Shown one piece after another: positions 32,586 to 43,525 of a DNA stretch of 64,000 nt. The stretch comes from Austropuccinia psidii. Its lineage: Eukaryota > Basidiomycota > Pucciniomycetes > Pucciniales > Sphaerophragmiaceae. The stretch lies in assembly GCA_023105745.1 (NCBI GenBank), contig JALGQZ010000011.1:19866975-19930974 (forward strand), given 5' to 3'. The notes beneath the pieces were generated by a model, which searched no databases, was not told where the DNA came from, and saw only the letters and a program-made list of their open reading frames with translations. Position 1 is the first letter of the stretch. Each line of letters begins with the position of its first letter. The translations under genes were made by a program, and so were the position numbers.

Positions 32586-35500
32586 TCATTGATGGGACTC
32601 TTCAGCCCTCCTGGAGGCTCTGAATCTTCTGAGGTGTATTTGTCCATCTGGGATTTCTTTCTCAGTTAACCATTTGTCTTTATCTGCTGGTTGATTCCTA
32701 AATCTAACCAGGTATTGCCTGTTGTCTTTCCCATTGATTCTTATTTTCCTGGCTTTAATGATCTTTTTCACTGGTCCAGGTGAGTCATCTTCCTCTACCA
32801 ACCTTTCATGGGTGACTGTCTTCTTCCTGTCAGGGAATTTCTCCTCATCTGTCTGGTGATAAGGTTTGACCAGGCTCACAGGGAAAACTGGGTGTTTCAT
32901 AGAGAACTCTTTGGTCAGGTTGACTTCTACTGCATTCTTTCCTGTTAATTTAATAATGGTGAATGGTCCTATGAATGAATCTCTCATCTTCTTGGGTCCT
33001 CTTAGGTTGTTGAAGTTGAGAGTTGAGATTAGAACTTGGTCTCCTTCTTTGAAATCAGGTTCTTGGTGACTTTTGTCATATCTCTGTTTGTTATATAATT
33101 TGGCTTCAGCCACACATTGCTCTGCTTTTTCACAGGCAGTCTTCCACATTGTGTGGAAGTCCTTAGCTGTGGGGTGTACTGAGAGGAGGTTCTTCTTCAA
33201 GTAGTCTACTGGGAGTAGTGGGTTCCATCCTTTCTCTAATGTGGCAGGGGATTTTCCTGTCACTGAGTGTACACTTGTGTTGTATGCCAATTGTACAGCT
33301 GGTAGGAGGGTTACCCAGTCATGGGTATATCCCTCATTGTCTTTATATTCCATGCCATATGCACAAAACCTTCTAATGATGTCTGCCAATGTTTGGATCA
33401 TTCTTTCTGCTAGACCATCTGTTTGTGGATGGTAAGCTGTGGAGAATGCTAGTTTGGTTCCCAGCATCTCATATTGATTAGTCCAAAATTCTGATGTGAA
33501 TTTAGGGTCTCTGTCACTAATTATGACTCTTGGGACTCTACAGTTAGCTATCACATTGTTCCAGAACAATATGGCTGTGTCCATTGCTGTGTCCTCTTTG
33601 TGACAGGGGAGACATCTGACACTCTTGCTGTACCTGTCTACTACTACTAGGCATGCATTAAAGCTGTCCTTCCCTCCAGGGACCTGGCCTGTTACCCAAT
33701 CCATGTTTATTATTTCCCAGGGGTGTTTGGGCTCTTCTATACTCTGGAGTAATCCATATCTTTTGCCATGACTTCTGTTGGCTTTCTGGCATCTGGTACA
33801 AGTGTTGATGTATTCACTCAAGTCTTGTTCCCACTTTGGCCACCAAGCTGTGCTAAAGACTCTTTCCTTAGTTCTCTCTTCACTCATATGTCCCATGTAT
33901 GGGCAGTCATGGCATTCCTGTAGTATCAGGGAAATATGTTCTCTATTTATTATTACCAGGGCACTTGTGTGTTTTTCCCTATGGTATAGTAGATCATCTA
34001 TCAGGAAAAATCTATTCTCTCTGAAGTTTTTGAGCCATGGCTCTTCCAATTGGCTTTCTAGTTCAGGACTCCTGTACTTTTGTTTTAGTAGTTGTATCAA
34101 TATACTACACTGTTTGTGTTTATTGTATGATGATTGTACTATGCTAAAGAACTCTTTGTTCAGATTAGAGGAGCTGATTCCCAGTATGGGTATCTCTTTG
34201 CTCTCTCCAAAGCTCTGTGCTGGGTTTGATGGATCATTCCCCAATGCCCAGTTTGATAGTTTGAAGTTCTTTCTCTTATCTATCTCCATGCATTGTATGG
34301 GTATTTTGGCCCCATTTTCTGGGTCATATGCTGGATTTTCTTGGTCATTTTTCAGTGGCCACCTGCTGAGGCCATCTGCATTAGTATGACTTTTCCCTTC
34401 TTTATAGATGATAGTCATATTCCCTCTATATTCTTGTATGGCTATTTGCCACCTAAGCATGTGTCTGTTTGTTGTCTTCATGTTCAACAGTGATTTTAGG
34501 GCTGTGCAATCAGTAAAAACTTCAAATACTGCTCCTTCTAAGTAGTAATGGATTTTCTCTAATGCCCATACCAAACAGAGACATTCTGTCTGAGTAGCTC
34601 CATATCTGGCTTCTGAGTCTTTCAGTTGTCTTGATATATAGCAAATTACCCCTTCTTTGGGTATTCCATCCACTAGTTGCCTCTGGTGTAGTGCTGCTCC
34701 TAGTCCTTGACTACATGCTGCATCTATATATAGTTTGAATGGTAGTTCAAAATCAGGCATCATCAGGACAGGGGCATTGGTCAGTTCGTGTTTGATCTTC
34801 TCAAATGCATCCCTTCTTTCTTTGGTGATTTCAAAGACTACATCCTTTGAGCACAGTTTGTATAGACTACTAGTGATGTGTGCAAAGTTTTTAATGTGGC
34901 TTCTTTAGTAACTAGCAAAGCCCAAAAAAGATTGCATTTCCTTAATGTTATTTGGTACTGGTTTCTTCAGTACTGCAGCAACTTTATTTTGGTCTATAGC
35001 TAAAATCAAACCTGAAACTTTGTGTCCTAGGGCTAGCAGTTCTTGCTGTCCAAAGTTACATTTTTTAAGAGATATCTTCATGTTGATTGGTGTACATTTT
35101 CCCAATATTTTATCAATTTTCCTCACATGGTCTTCCCATGTTTCTGAGTATATTATGATATCATCAATGTACACTACCATCCACCCTTCCATAATTTCAT
35201 CTTGAAATATGGTATCCATCATCCTCTGAAAATGGGCTGGTGCATTCTTAATGCCAAATGGCATTCTAGTATATTCATATATGCCCATATGGCATATAAT
35301 TCTCAGCAGTTTGATGGAATCTGGTTTCACCCCATTCTGGTGGAAACCTTTCATGCAATCCATTTTTGTAATGAACTTGGCTTTTGCTAGCTTATCTAGT
35401 GCATGTGGTATCCTTGGGATGGGGTACCTGTCTGCTTTGGTGTAATTATTCAAAGCCCTGAAGTCACCACATAGTCTGGATTTACCATCATGCCAAGTTA

Positions 35501-38357
35501 TAAGGACTGGTTTAGTGACCTCTACTATCTCATTATGTCCTATTTTTCTTATTACCCCCATTTCTAGGAGTTCATTGATATGTTTCTCAATTTCTTTCCT
35601 AGTTTCCATGCTGGCTGGGCATGGTGGTCTCCTAAGCATAGGTGGATATGGTCTTTCTACATCTAGATATAATTCTATATCATGTCCTTTGATTTTTCCT
35701 AGTGGTTCATCTCCTATTGCAAAAGCTTCTCTATGTTTTCTCAATACTTTCAGTAAGTTGAGTTTCATTTTACTGGTGAGTTGAGTGCCATATTGAGCTT
35801 CTTTGAATTCTTCCACTAGTTCTTTCAAGGTGTTATCATTTGTTACATGATTTATGTCAAAGGAAAATTTTTTGTCTTTGTTTGTACCCATGGTAAGATA
35901 TCTGTTTTTACTATTGCAAATATCCATGCCATACATTATTTGGTACTCTGTACCTAGTAAGAATCCTTGTACATGTGCATTTTCTAGAACTACAAATTCA
36001 GCTTCCAGTCTGATATTTCCTTTTTGGTGTGGGATAATTATCTCTTTGATTATTGTCCCCAGTGAGTGCATTTTGCCTGATGCACTTTTAAAGTTTCTAG
36101 CTTTTGTTGGGATTATCTCTTCTTCCCATTTGGGGAAGTGTTGTTCCAAGTATTCTTTTGCCACTATGGAGCAACTTGCTCCTGTGTCAATGATCATTGG
36201 GTGTTTACAGTTGTCAATGTAAACTGTCAATTTTGTAGGTGTTCCATGAATGAATCCCATCCCTCTATTTGGGGTTACCAGGAATGTTTGTGCATTCTGT
36301 GTGTGCTTACAGAGCTCTTTGTCTGTTGTTATTTGTGGTATTCCTGAATCCAATTCAATGTATTCTATGTCAAGTGAACTTTCTTCATTGCATTCCACTA
36401 TGTATTCTTCCATGGTATCAGGTTCACTTTGTGATTCTGCTCTCATACCATTTCCCATGCTGTCAGAATCAGATTTTGTTGGCATAGTGGTCTGGTGATC
36501 CACAGTTGTGGCACACATATTTCTTTTTTGGGGGTCCTTTCCCTCTTTCTTTGTTTGTCTCTTTAACTTCAGACCTCTTGTCTTTGAAGTTTGGTTTATA
36601 GGATGTGTACCTTCCTATGGAGGTTTTCTTTCTCACATCTTGTATGACATTTGCTATGTCATCAATGCTGCTGATGTTGTTGCATATGCATTTGACTGCA
36701 TGTTCTAGATCTCCTGGCAATTTTGTTAGGAGTTTATGGTTTCTCATTTCTATTGTCATATTGGGATCAATAGCTTTTAGACTCTTTGTTTGTTTGAGGC
36801 ACCATTCATAAGGGTCTTTTTCTGTGGAGTATCTATCACTTTCAAAGGACATGGTCTTTTGCCAGATCCAACTACCATTGCTATACTTTTGTATAATCTG
36901 GTTCCTCCACCATGGCCAGCTTTTCCTGTCATGTATTTCTTTCATCTCAGTATACCATATGTTTGCATGGCCTCTGAATTCTGTGTTAAGTCTTGTTGTG
37001 ATCCAGTAGTCTGGTATTTTTGGGACATCAACAAAGAGTCCATCAATATAGTCAATGATCTCCATATGGTCATATTCCCCAATTCCTGAGAACTTTGGCC
37101 AGTTTGTTACTTCTGGTAACTGTTTTAGTGCCTGTTTCTCTGAATAGTTGAGATTTTCCCCATCTTGGTACACTGACTCTGATCTTAACTTTGGAATCTG
37201 ATATTCAGGTTCCTGGTCATAGTCTTTATCCTCTTCTTTCAATTTTGTAGAGGTAGTAGGCTGACCTTGTGTTGGAGGGTATTGATTGTCTTCCCTGTCA
37301 TAGAGGTAATCAATTTCTTTGTCAAGGTTATCCTGCTGCTGCTGGATATTCCTCAGATCCCTCCTCACAGTTTGTTGTTCTTCTAGAATGGAATTCAACT
37401 GTCTGTTAGTTTTTTCAAATTCTGTCCAAATTTTGGCCAGATTTGTATTTAAGTCTTTAATGACTGTTGCTTGGAAAGCATTTTCTTCTTTCAATGTTTC
37501 CATTTCTGTCCTCATTTTTCCTGAGGTTTCATATGTCCAATCCATGAATTGGGCCAATTTGGTCCATGTGAATTTGTTTTCAAACTCATGAGTGTGGATT
37601 GTAGTTTCAGTCATTAATCCTGGGTCTATTGAGTCAGAACTATCAAAACTATTTGTAGGTACAACTATTTCTTGTTTTTGTGTACTTCTTGGACTAAGTC
37701 CATCAGCTTTTTCATCAATGCGTCTGCTTCTTTCTTCCTCTGGTTGAAAGAAGTTTTGTTTTTCCCTTGGGCTCCTTTTCTCCTGTTGGAAACTACCTGG
37801 AAGGGTTGGGGAGCCTTGGATGAAGTTTCCTTTGGCTTGTAGGGCCTGGAACTGCTGGATTGTTGTGGGGAAGATGGGACTTCTCCTTCCATTTCTGGGG
37901 GTACCTGAATCTGACTGGGCTCTTCCTTGTGCCAAGATCTCTCTATGGCTTGTATGGCTGCCTGGTTCTCTTTGATTCTGGTTGCTCTTTCTTCTAACAG
38001 TTTGAAATTCTTGTTGGGATTCCAACCTTGCATTTCTGTCATAAGTTCCATCCAAGCCATTTGCTTGAGACAGATCTTCTGGGTTGTTATCCCCACTTCT
38101 GCCCATGATGCTGCCATAGTGAACATTTTGTTGTCCATGCTCCATGTGAAGAGGTCTCTCAGGAGTTTGTGTATTTGGAGGACCTGTTCTGCATCTGTCC
38201 AATCTCCTGGCTGGACTTCTGGGTTGAATTTGATTTGGAACAGGACCTTGGGCAGGAGTTCCCTGATGGTAAGTCCTTTGCTGGTCATTTGCTCCAGTTC
38301 TTCTTCCTCTGTGTCTTCTTGGCCAGTGTTCTGGTTGATTTCTTGGGAATCCAAGAT
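32586..38357 (-). pseudogene. gag-pol: Element D Gag-Pol polyprotein, lightly damaged
   Basis: Same domain order as in B: Gag core (WPKFSGIGEYDHMEIIDYID, about 37080), knuckle, protease (IIDTGASCS, about 36195), reverse transcriptase (MDCMKGFHQ; YIDDIII, about 35170). RNase H, HHCC plus DDE integrase and a chromodomain-like C-terminus (QYLVRF) follow. Two lesions exist. A deletion at about 36475 removes the last Cys of the knuckle (CHNCGSPDHYAN then stop) plus a linker and shifts the frame. A TAA at 34905-34907 follows GFASY, where B has Tyr. Upstream the Gag frame is open without any stop through the whole of ORF1 to the AGAG acceptor at 38358. The last 725 residues are uninterrupted. Confidence 0.9.
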
Positions 38358-38359
38358 CT
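37665..38359 (-). CDS. Element D ORF1 exon, conserved protein of unknown function
   Basis: An intact exon of 231 codons. It enters in phase from ORF0 through the first AG of the acceptor and ends VQEVHKNKK at TAG. It shares with B the helical core (EQVLQIHKLLRDLFTWSMDN, QKICLKQ, GWNPNKN, ATRIKENQAAIQAIE), a Ser/Pro-rich linker (PSSPQQSSSSRP) and the basic end (GKNKTSFNQRKK). The Gag-Pol frame lies -1 to it and is open along its whole length. I see no known domain. A nucleic-acid-binding or Gag-assisting role is possible from charge and position alone. Confidence 0.75.
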
Positions 38360-38440
38360 CTAAGAAGTGGAGGTGTCATGTTAACAATGTTAAAAAATGA
38401 CAGACAATAAAAAATGTTGTATTTTTCAAGGTTTATTTAC
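38360..38440 (-). other. Intron between ORF0 and ORF1 with tandem AGAG acceptor (D)
   Basis: An 81-bp intron, donor GTAAATAAAC, acceptor CCACTTCTTAG, with AG repeated at once. The first AG gives the ORF1 frame (codon lowest coordinate 38355). The second AG gives the Gag-Pol frame (38353). Same donor and AGAG ending as in B. Confidence 0.7.
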
Positions 38441-38752
38441 CTTTAGCAGGCCCTTGTACAAATTTATGGTCTATACTCTTTGGTAATTTGCCTTTAGAGT
38501 TTACAACTGGGTTGATAACAGTGATTTTCTGTTTCTCAATCTGTTTTGGTGATCCAATTGGTTTTGTTGGAGCTTTTCTGGGTTTTTTGGCCCTTGGCAC
38601 GGCTATTGGTGTCCAATCTTTTGAGTTGATTGTCACTTCACCATGTCTTTTCTGCTTGCCCTTGGTTTTTGGCAGCACCTCTCTGTCTTCTGAGGCTGTC
38701 ACAGATGGATTTCCTTGTGACTGGGTTTCTAATGGAATATAGTCTTGTTCCA
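38441..38752 (-). CDS. Element D ORF0 exon
   Basis: An open exon from acceptor CTGAATAG/TGGAAC to the GTAAATA donor, about 104 codons. It starts with EQDYIPLETQSQGNPS and holds a basic middle (KTKGKQKRHGEV, RAKKPRKAPTKP) and the conserved end INPVVNSKGKLPKS and FVQGPAK. It is lysine-rich and probably disordered, with nuclear-signal-like clusters. No ATG opens the frame, so a further upstream exon or a non-ATG start is needed. B and E have homologous but broken copies. Confidence 0.65.
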
Positions 38753-39584
38753 CTATTCAGAAAAGATATTTGAGATTGTATATCAGTATTTTATGATAAA
38801 ACAAAATGATTATATTCAATTCTACTGTTATTTTTCGAAATTTTTGAGGTTTTTATGTTTTTTTAATTGTTTTTATGTGTTTTTATTGAAAAATAACAGT
38901 TTTTTGAGTTTTTCACTTATGTTTTATAAGTGAAAACTGTAATATCCAAGTGTTTTGTGAATGATTCACTTGGATATTATTGTGTTTTTTTTATATAAAC
39001 ACGTCAAATTTATTAAATTATAATAAATTTGATTTGTTATTATAAATATTATAAATAATATTTATTATAACACTTGATATTGATTAAAAATATCAATTAA
39101 TTACAAGTTTTCACGTCAATTTGAGTGATATCTTGTTTTTAAAGGAAATATTTAATTAAAATATTCCTTATAAATAATAAAAAATTATTTTATTATTTAA
39201 TATTTATTAATTATTTATTAATAAATTGTTTCTATATTAATTTTCACGCACTTTGGTGAAAAATAATAGTAAAATGAATAATATACTGTTTGTATATTAT
39301 TATTTTTATTGAAATTTGAATAATACTGTTGTATTATTATCAAATTACGTGGAAATTATTGCAATATAATAAAAAAGAGGACATGTACTCTTACTCTCAA
39401 CAAAAAAATTTTATAATATATATTTTTTGGAGGAAAAATTTGTATATATAGTATATGATTCTAAAAAATAATGAAAAAGATGAAAAAAAAATTCAAAATT
39501 TTACTTACTGTTAGTAAAATATCTTTTAAATGACTGAATTTTACGCCTAATTCAGTTCAAACACGTCCAATAAGGTTGAAAAAC
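38753..39584 (-). other. Leader of element D, AT-rich
   Basis: No gene seen. 39000-39420 is almost pure A/T with repeated ATTTATTA words and scattered ACGTC, CACGC or ACGCC islands. A missing first exon of ORF0 probably lies here. Confidence 0.4.
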
Positions 39585-39600
39585 CACGGCCAGGCACCCA
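39585..39600 (-). other. Primer-binding-site box of element D
   Basis: Minus strand TGGGTGCCTGGCCGTG, three bases inside the 5' LTR. Related to the boxes of B, C and E. Confidence 0.6.
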
Positions 39601-39603
39601 AAA

Positions 39604-41105
39604 TGTCAGGGTGAGTCTATGTAGTAGCTTAAAAATAGTAAATACAAGCTAGTACTATGACTGTGACACGTCAAAATAAATAAAAAATGAAATCTTCAGG
39701 TCCTACTGCTACGTGGTAACAGTGGTGATGAGTCTATTGAGGACCTGGGTTGCAATGCTCTAATATCTTTGACTGTAAAGAAACACTACAATAATTATAT
39801 TCTAATTATATCTTAAATAATTCTAAGGACACTACTGATGAATAACAGTCTTGTCACATAAGAATAATGGTAATGTAAGATAAGATGATGGGTTTTCAAG
39901 GGAAAAACCCTCCTTTTTATATCTTCCAAGACTGTCAAGAGTTATTAACTCTTCACACGTCAGAGGAGTGAAAATTTTCACTCCAGTGGTCAGTCTGTGG
40001 CTCTAGATCCTCAATTCTGACGTCAATATAGACAGATTTGTGGATTTGGAACCACAAATGATCATTTTGGATCAATACAGGGTGAAAAAACTTTTCACCT
40101 GCCACGTCAGCACTTGGATGACGTTGTTCTGGTGTCTGTATGATCAATATTGGTCATTCTGGGCGGGTTTAAGCTTTAAATAACCATTATTTTAAGTATC
40201 AAAGCTGTACTGGTTGGTACAGGTTTGGTACAGACCAGTATTGGTCAAAATACTTCCAACCAAGATATCTCAGTCAGTTTTTGAGATAGCAAGAAACTAA
40301 GAGCACAGAATTGAAGGGCTTAATGAGCTCTTCAATTTGGTATGCTTCATGTTTACCCTTCTTGCAAATAGCAAAAGTTATAAGGGTTTTAAGTTTTTGG
40401 ATGTAATTTTGTACATCAGTATGAGGCTTCAAAAACTTCCATGCTAGATATCTTCTTCAATTTGGAAGATATCTGTATTCTGATGATACAGCTTTGTAGG
40501 GCTTGATTAGCCCTACAGTTTGGTATATGACACTGTACAGTTGTATGAGTGTATGCCAAAGATACAGGGGTTTGTTTATTTTCTTATTTTCAGAATATCT
40601 GTATTTTGGTTATTAAACTTTTGAACCAAGATCCCTCAGTCAATTTAAGAGATACAGAGGTCTAAGGTGTCTCAAATTAAAGCTCTTGTTGAGATCTTTA
40701 ATTTGGTTGTACTTTTGTACAGTTTTGTACAAGCCCTCTTTGACTTTCAGGGGGACTTGGTTTTGAAAATGAGGTTATATGGTATCTCCAGTTGTAGTGG
40801 TGTTACAACAACATGGATGATATCATTGTGTAGCTCTCTATGTGAGATTTAAGAGAAATACCATTTTGGTATAGGATAACTTAAATATGCATAAGTTAGA
40901 TGGGAGGTGAAAATAAGGGTTTTGACTTGTTTATTCTCCTCTAGGTTTCCTTATTCTGTTTGGATAAGGTTGGTGTTTAATGTAAGAGGGTTGTTTTCTC
41001 TCAATTATTGCCTGTATTGACTTTGTTTGTTCAATACTTGTCATACCATTATTTATGGTATGTTGGATGTCATGCTAGTGCTCTGTTTTGAGTCACAGGC
41101 TGACA
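39604..41105 (-). repeat. 5' LTR of element D
   Basis: Copy of 31060-32561, same length. Minus-strand TATA at 39912-39921. It borders H1 pol directly at 41106. Confidence 0.93.
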
Positions 41106-42499
41106 TTTACCAAATCTTGAAGGATACTTCTATATTGAGAATCTTGCCAGAATGCCTTCTGAATTGATTCAATCAAATTTGAAAATGATTCCACCTTGAC
41201 TGAAAAGAATTTTGAGGCTTGTATTTCATCTTGCTTCATTATTTTTTGATAATTCATTGGATTCTTGCTGATGAAATCTTCCCCCCTCTCTGGGTAAACA
41301 TCGTCCCAACATGTTAAAGAATCTGGAAGGGTAGCCAAGCGGCCAGGGCGGTAGGTGATTGAAAAATGGAATTCAGAAAGAAATTTAGCCCAGGGGGCTT
41401 GACAGAAAGTGAGAATCTTTGATGACATAAAATATTGAAGTGATGAATGATCAGTGAGAACTTCAAAAGAGGAAGAAAGCGAAAGGAGGAAAGCTCTCCA
41501 GCGCTTGAGAGCCCAGACTATGCCAAGGAGTTCCTTGTCATGAATCTCATAATTGAACTCAGCTGGGAGAAGGTTGCGGCTATCAAATGCAATGGGATGT
41601 TTTTCTGAGTCAGAAATCTGACTCAGTACAGCACCCAAGGCATAATCTGATGCATCAGTCTCTACAATGGTGGTCAGAGAAGGATCAAAGTGAGAAAGGA
41701 TTGGAGCAATGGTGAATGCCTCTTTAATTTGATGAAACTGTCTAAGAGCTTCCTCATTGAGGGGAAAACAGGAATCTTTCTTGAGGAAACTTGTGAGTGA
41801 AGTAATCTTCTTTGAATAATGCTTGATGAAACGGAGGTAAAAGTTGGCAAAGCCAAGGAATGATTGAAGAGCCTTGAGGTTTCTTGGAGGTGGCCAATTG
41901 AGAATTTGCTGGACTTTTGCTTGGTCCATCTTGAGGCCTTCAGAAGAAACAACATAACCCAAATACTCTACACTAGTAACATGAAACAGGCACTTGGAGG
42001 CCTTAGCAAAGAGGTTATTGGCTCTGAGTCTGGAAAGAACAGTGGAAACATGAGTAACATGTTCTTCTTCAGATTTGGAAAAGACCATAATGTCATCCAA
42101 ATAAACCACAACATAAATATCAAGAAGATCATAAAAAATATCATTGACAAGGTTTTGGAAAGAGGCAGGAGCATTGCTGAGGCCAAATGGCATAACAAAA
42201 TACTCATAGCTGCCATATGTAGTTCTAAAACATGTCAAATGTTCATCACCTTCCTTGATTCTGAGCAGGTTATATGCACCACGCAAATAAATAATGGAGA
42301 AAATAGAAGAATCATTGAAAACAGTAAGAAGCTGATTCATAGGAGGAACAGGATACTTGTTCTTCCCAGTAACAGCATTGAGTTTGTGGTAATGAACACA
42401 AAAACGGAGGCCATCATCTTCCTTTTTGACAAAGAGGACAGGTGCTCCTGGGGAAGAGGAGCTTGGCCGGATGAAACCTTTCTCTACATTCTCTGAAAT
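41106..42499 (-). pseudogene. pol: H1 Pol: reverse transcriptase and RNase H
   Basis: Minus-strand frame from the TAA at 42500 onward: ENVEKGFIRPSSSPGAPVLF, then the palm (YLRGAYNLLRI, where Tyr replaces the first catalytic Asp), MPFGLSNAPASFQ, YLDDIMVFS, and thumb and connection (LGYVVSSEGLKMD, QSFLGFANFYLRFI). RNase H follows (VETDASDYALGAVLSQ, NYEIHDKELLGIVWALKRW, LTDHSSLQYF). It is in the same frame as the protease part, separated only by the TAA. D cuts it after RSILQDLV. The Asp-to-Tyr change should by itself abolish polymerase activity. Confidence 0.9.
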
Positions 42500-43525
42500 T
42501 TAGGCCCTGTGTGTATCTGAATATTGGTTTGATAAAGAGTAGATCACCCCAACTGGAGGTAGAGATCCCTGCAGCTTGATGTGATGATCACAGGAGCGGT
42601 GAGGAGGAAGTTTTTCTGCTTTCACCTTGGAGAATACATCCAAGTACCGGTGATAAACAGAAGGATCAACCTTAATCATGGTTTCTATTTCTTCTGGCTC
42701 TTCCTCTTCATCCCACAAATCCTCCAGGGAGTCATGAAAAGATGAAGGAGGAAGGTCCATATTCCCAAAGAAGAGATGAAGTGAAGATACAGAATTATCT
42801 TCTGCAACATCTTGAATTTCTTTGAAGACTTCATCTATAGATGATAGTAATGACTGATGGGAATTAAGGGAAGGAATATGGACAGAAGATGGAAATGATG
42901 GTGTTCTAGAATCACCAACCAGAGATGCACATGATTTGGCAGAAGAAAAGTCATTACTGAAAGATTTTGAAGGATCATAATAGTCCTCATGATCAGAATT
43001 AAAGGTGATCAGCCCTTGCCTCCAATCAATATATGGATTAAAATGATTAAGAAAGTCAAAGCCCAATATGAGGTCTTCTCCCTTGGGAGTATCAATGACT
43101 AAAAAGTCCCATTCAAAGCTTGGGAAGGAAGGGAGCTCAACCATATATTTAGTATGGTGAGTTACAAATAAGGAAGGAGACTCTGAGGAGTCAAGAATAA
43201 TAAGGGGAATCTTCTCTGGGAGTTCTGACATGGTAAAAGAATACTTGTGAACAAACTGCTTTGCAATAAATGAGTTGGTAGCACCAGAATCAATGAGAAT
43301 ACTGTAAAACATATCAGAGAGAGAAGAAAAAACAAAAAATTTAAGGGAATTTTTGACACCAGTATTCATAATGCACAATTGTGCTCTGGATGGAAAACTG
43401 TGAAGACCATTGAACAAAACATGATCTTCACTCAGGCTTTTCCCTGGCCGGGAAATTTGCCTGATGGTTTGGTAAGCTGTTTTGAGGCCTTTTGATACAG
43501 GACTGAAGACTATGCTTCCCACCAC
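42500..43525 (-). pseudogene. pol: H1 Pol: aspartic protease and start of reverse transcriptase
   Basis: The 341-codon stretch holds the retropepsin site ILIDSGATNSF at about residue 80, followed by LILGFDFLNHFNPYIDW. An acidic Ser-rich linker comes next, then the start of the reverse transcriptase (LPPHRSCDHHIKL, GVIYSLSN). The frame is +1 relative to gag, so a ribosomal shift is likely in an intact relative. It ends at TAA (42500-42502) inside the region that normally leads to EKGFIRPS. Confidence 0.85.

Larger units (their letters stand above)
31060..41105 (-). mobile_element. Element D: full-length Ty3 retrotransposon, B family relative
   Basis: A 10046-bp element on the minus strand with two LTRs of 1502 bp each that differ by eye at about 20-25 sites. 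It is flanked by an imperfect duplication (minus-strand GTAAA before, TTAAA after). Order: LTR, primer box, leader, ORF0, intron, ORF1, Gag-Pol, polypurine tract, LTR. ORF0 and ORF1 are intact; Gag-Pol has a deletion in the zinc knuckle and one nonsense codon. It is inserted in H1 pol. Confidence 0.93.

Noticed and set aside
33778..34389. 203-codon open frame on the plus strand
   Set aside because: Antisense of the D RNase H/integrase region; no independent start context or motif.
41864..42496. 210-codon open frame on the plus strand
   Set aside because: Antisense of H1 reverse transcriptase.
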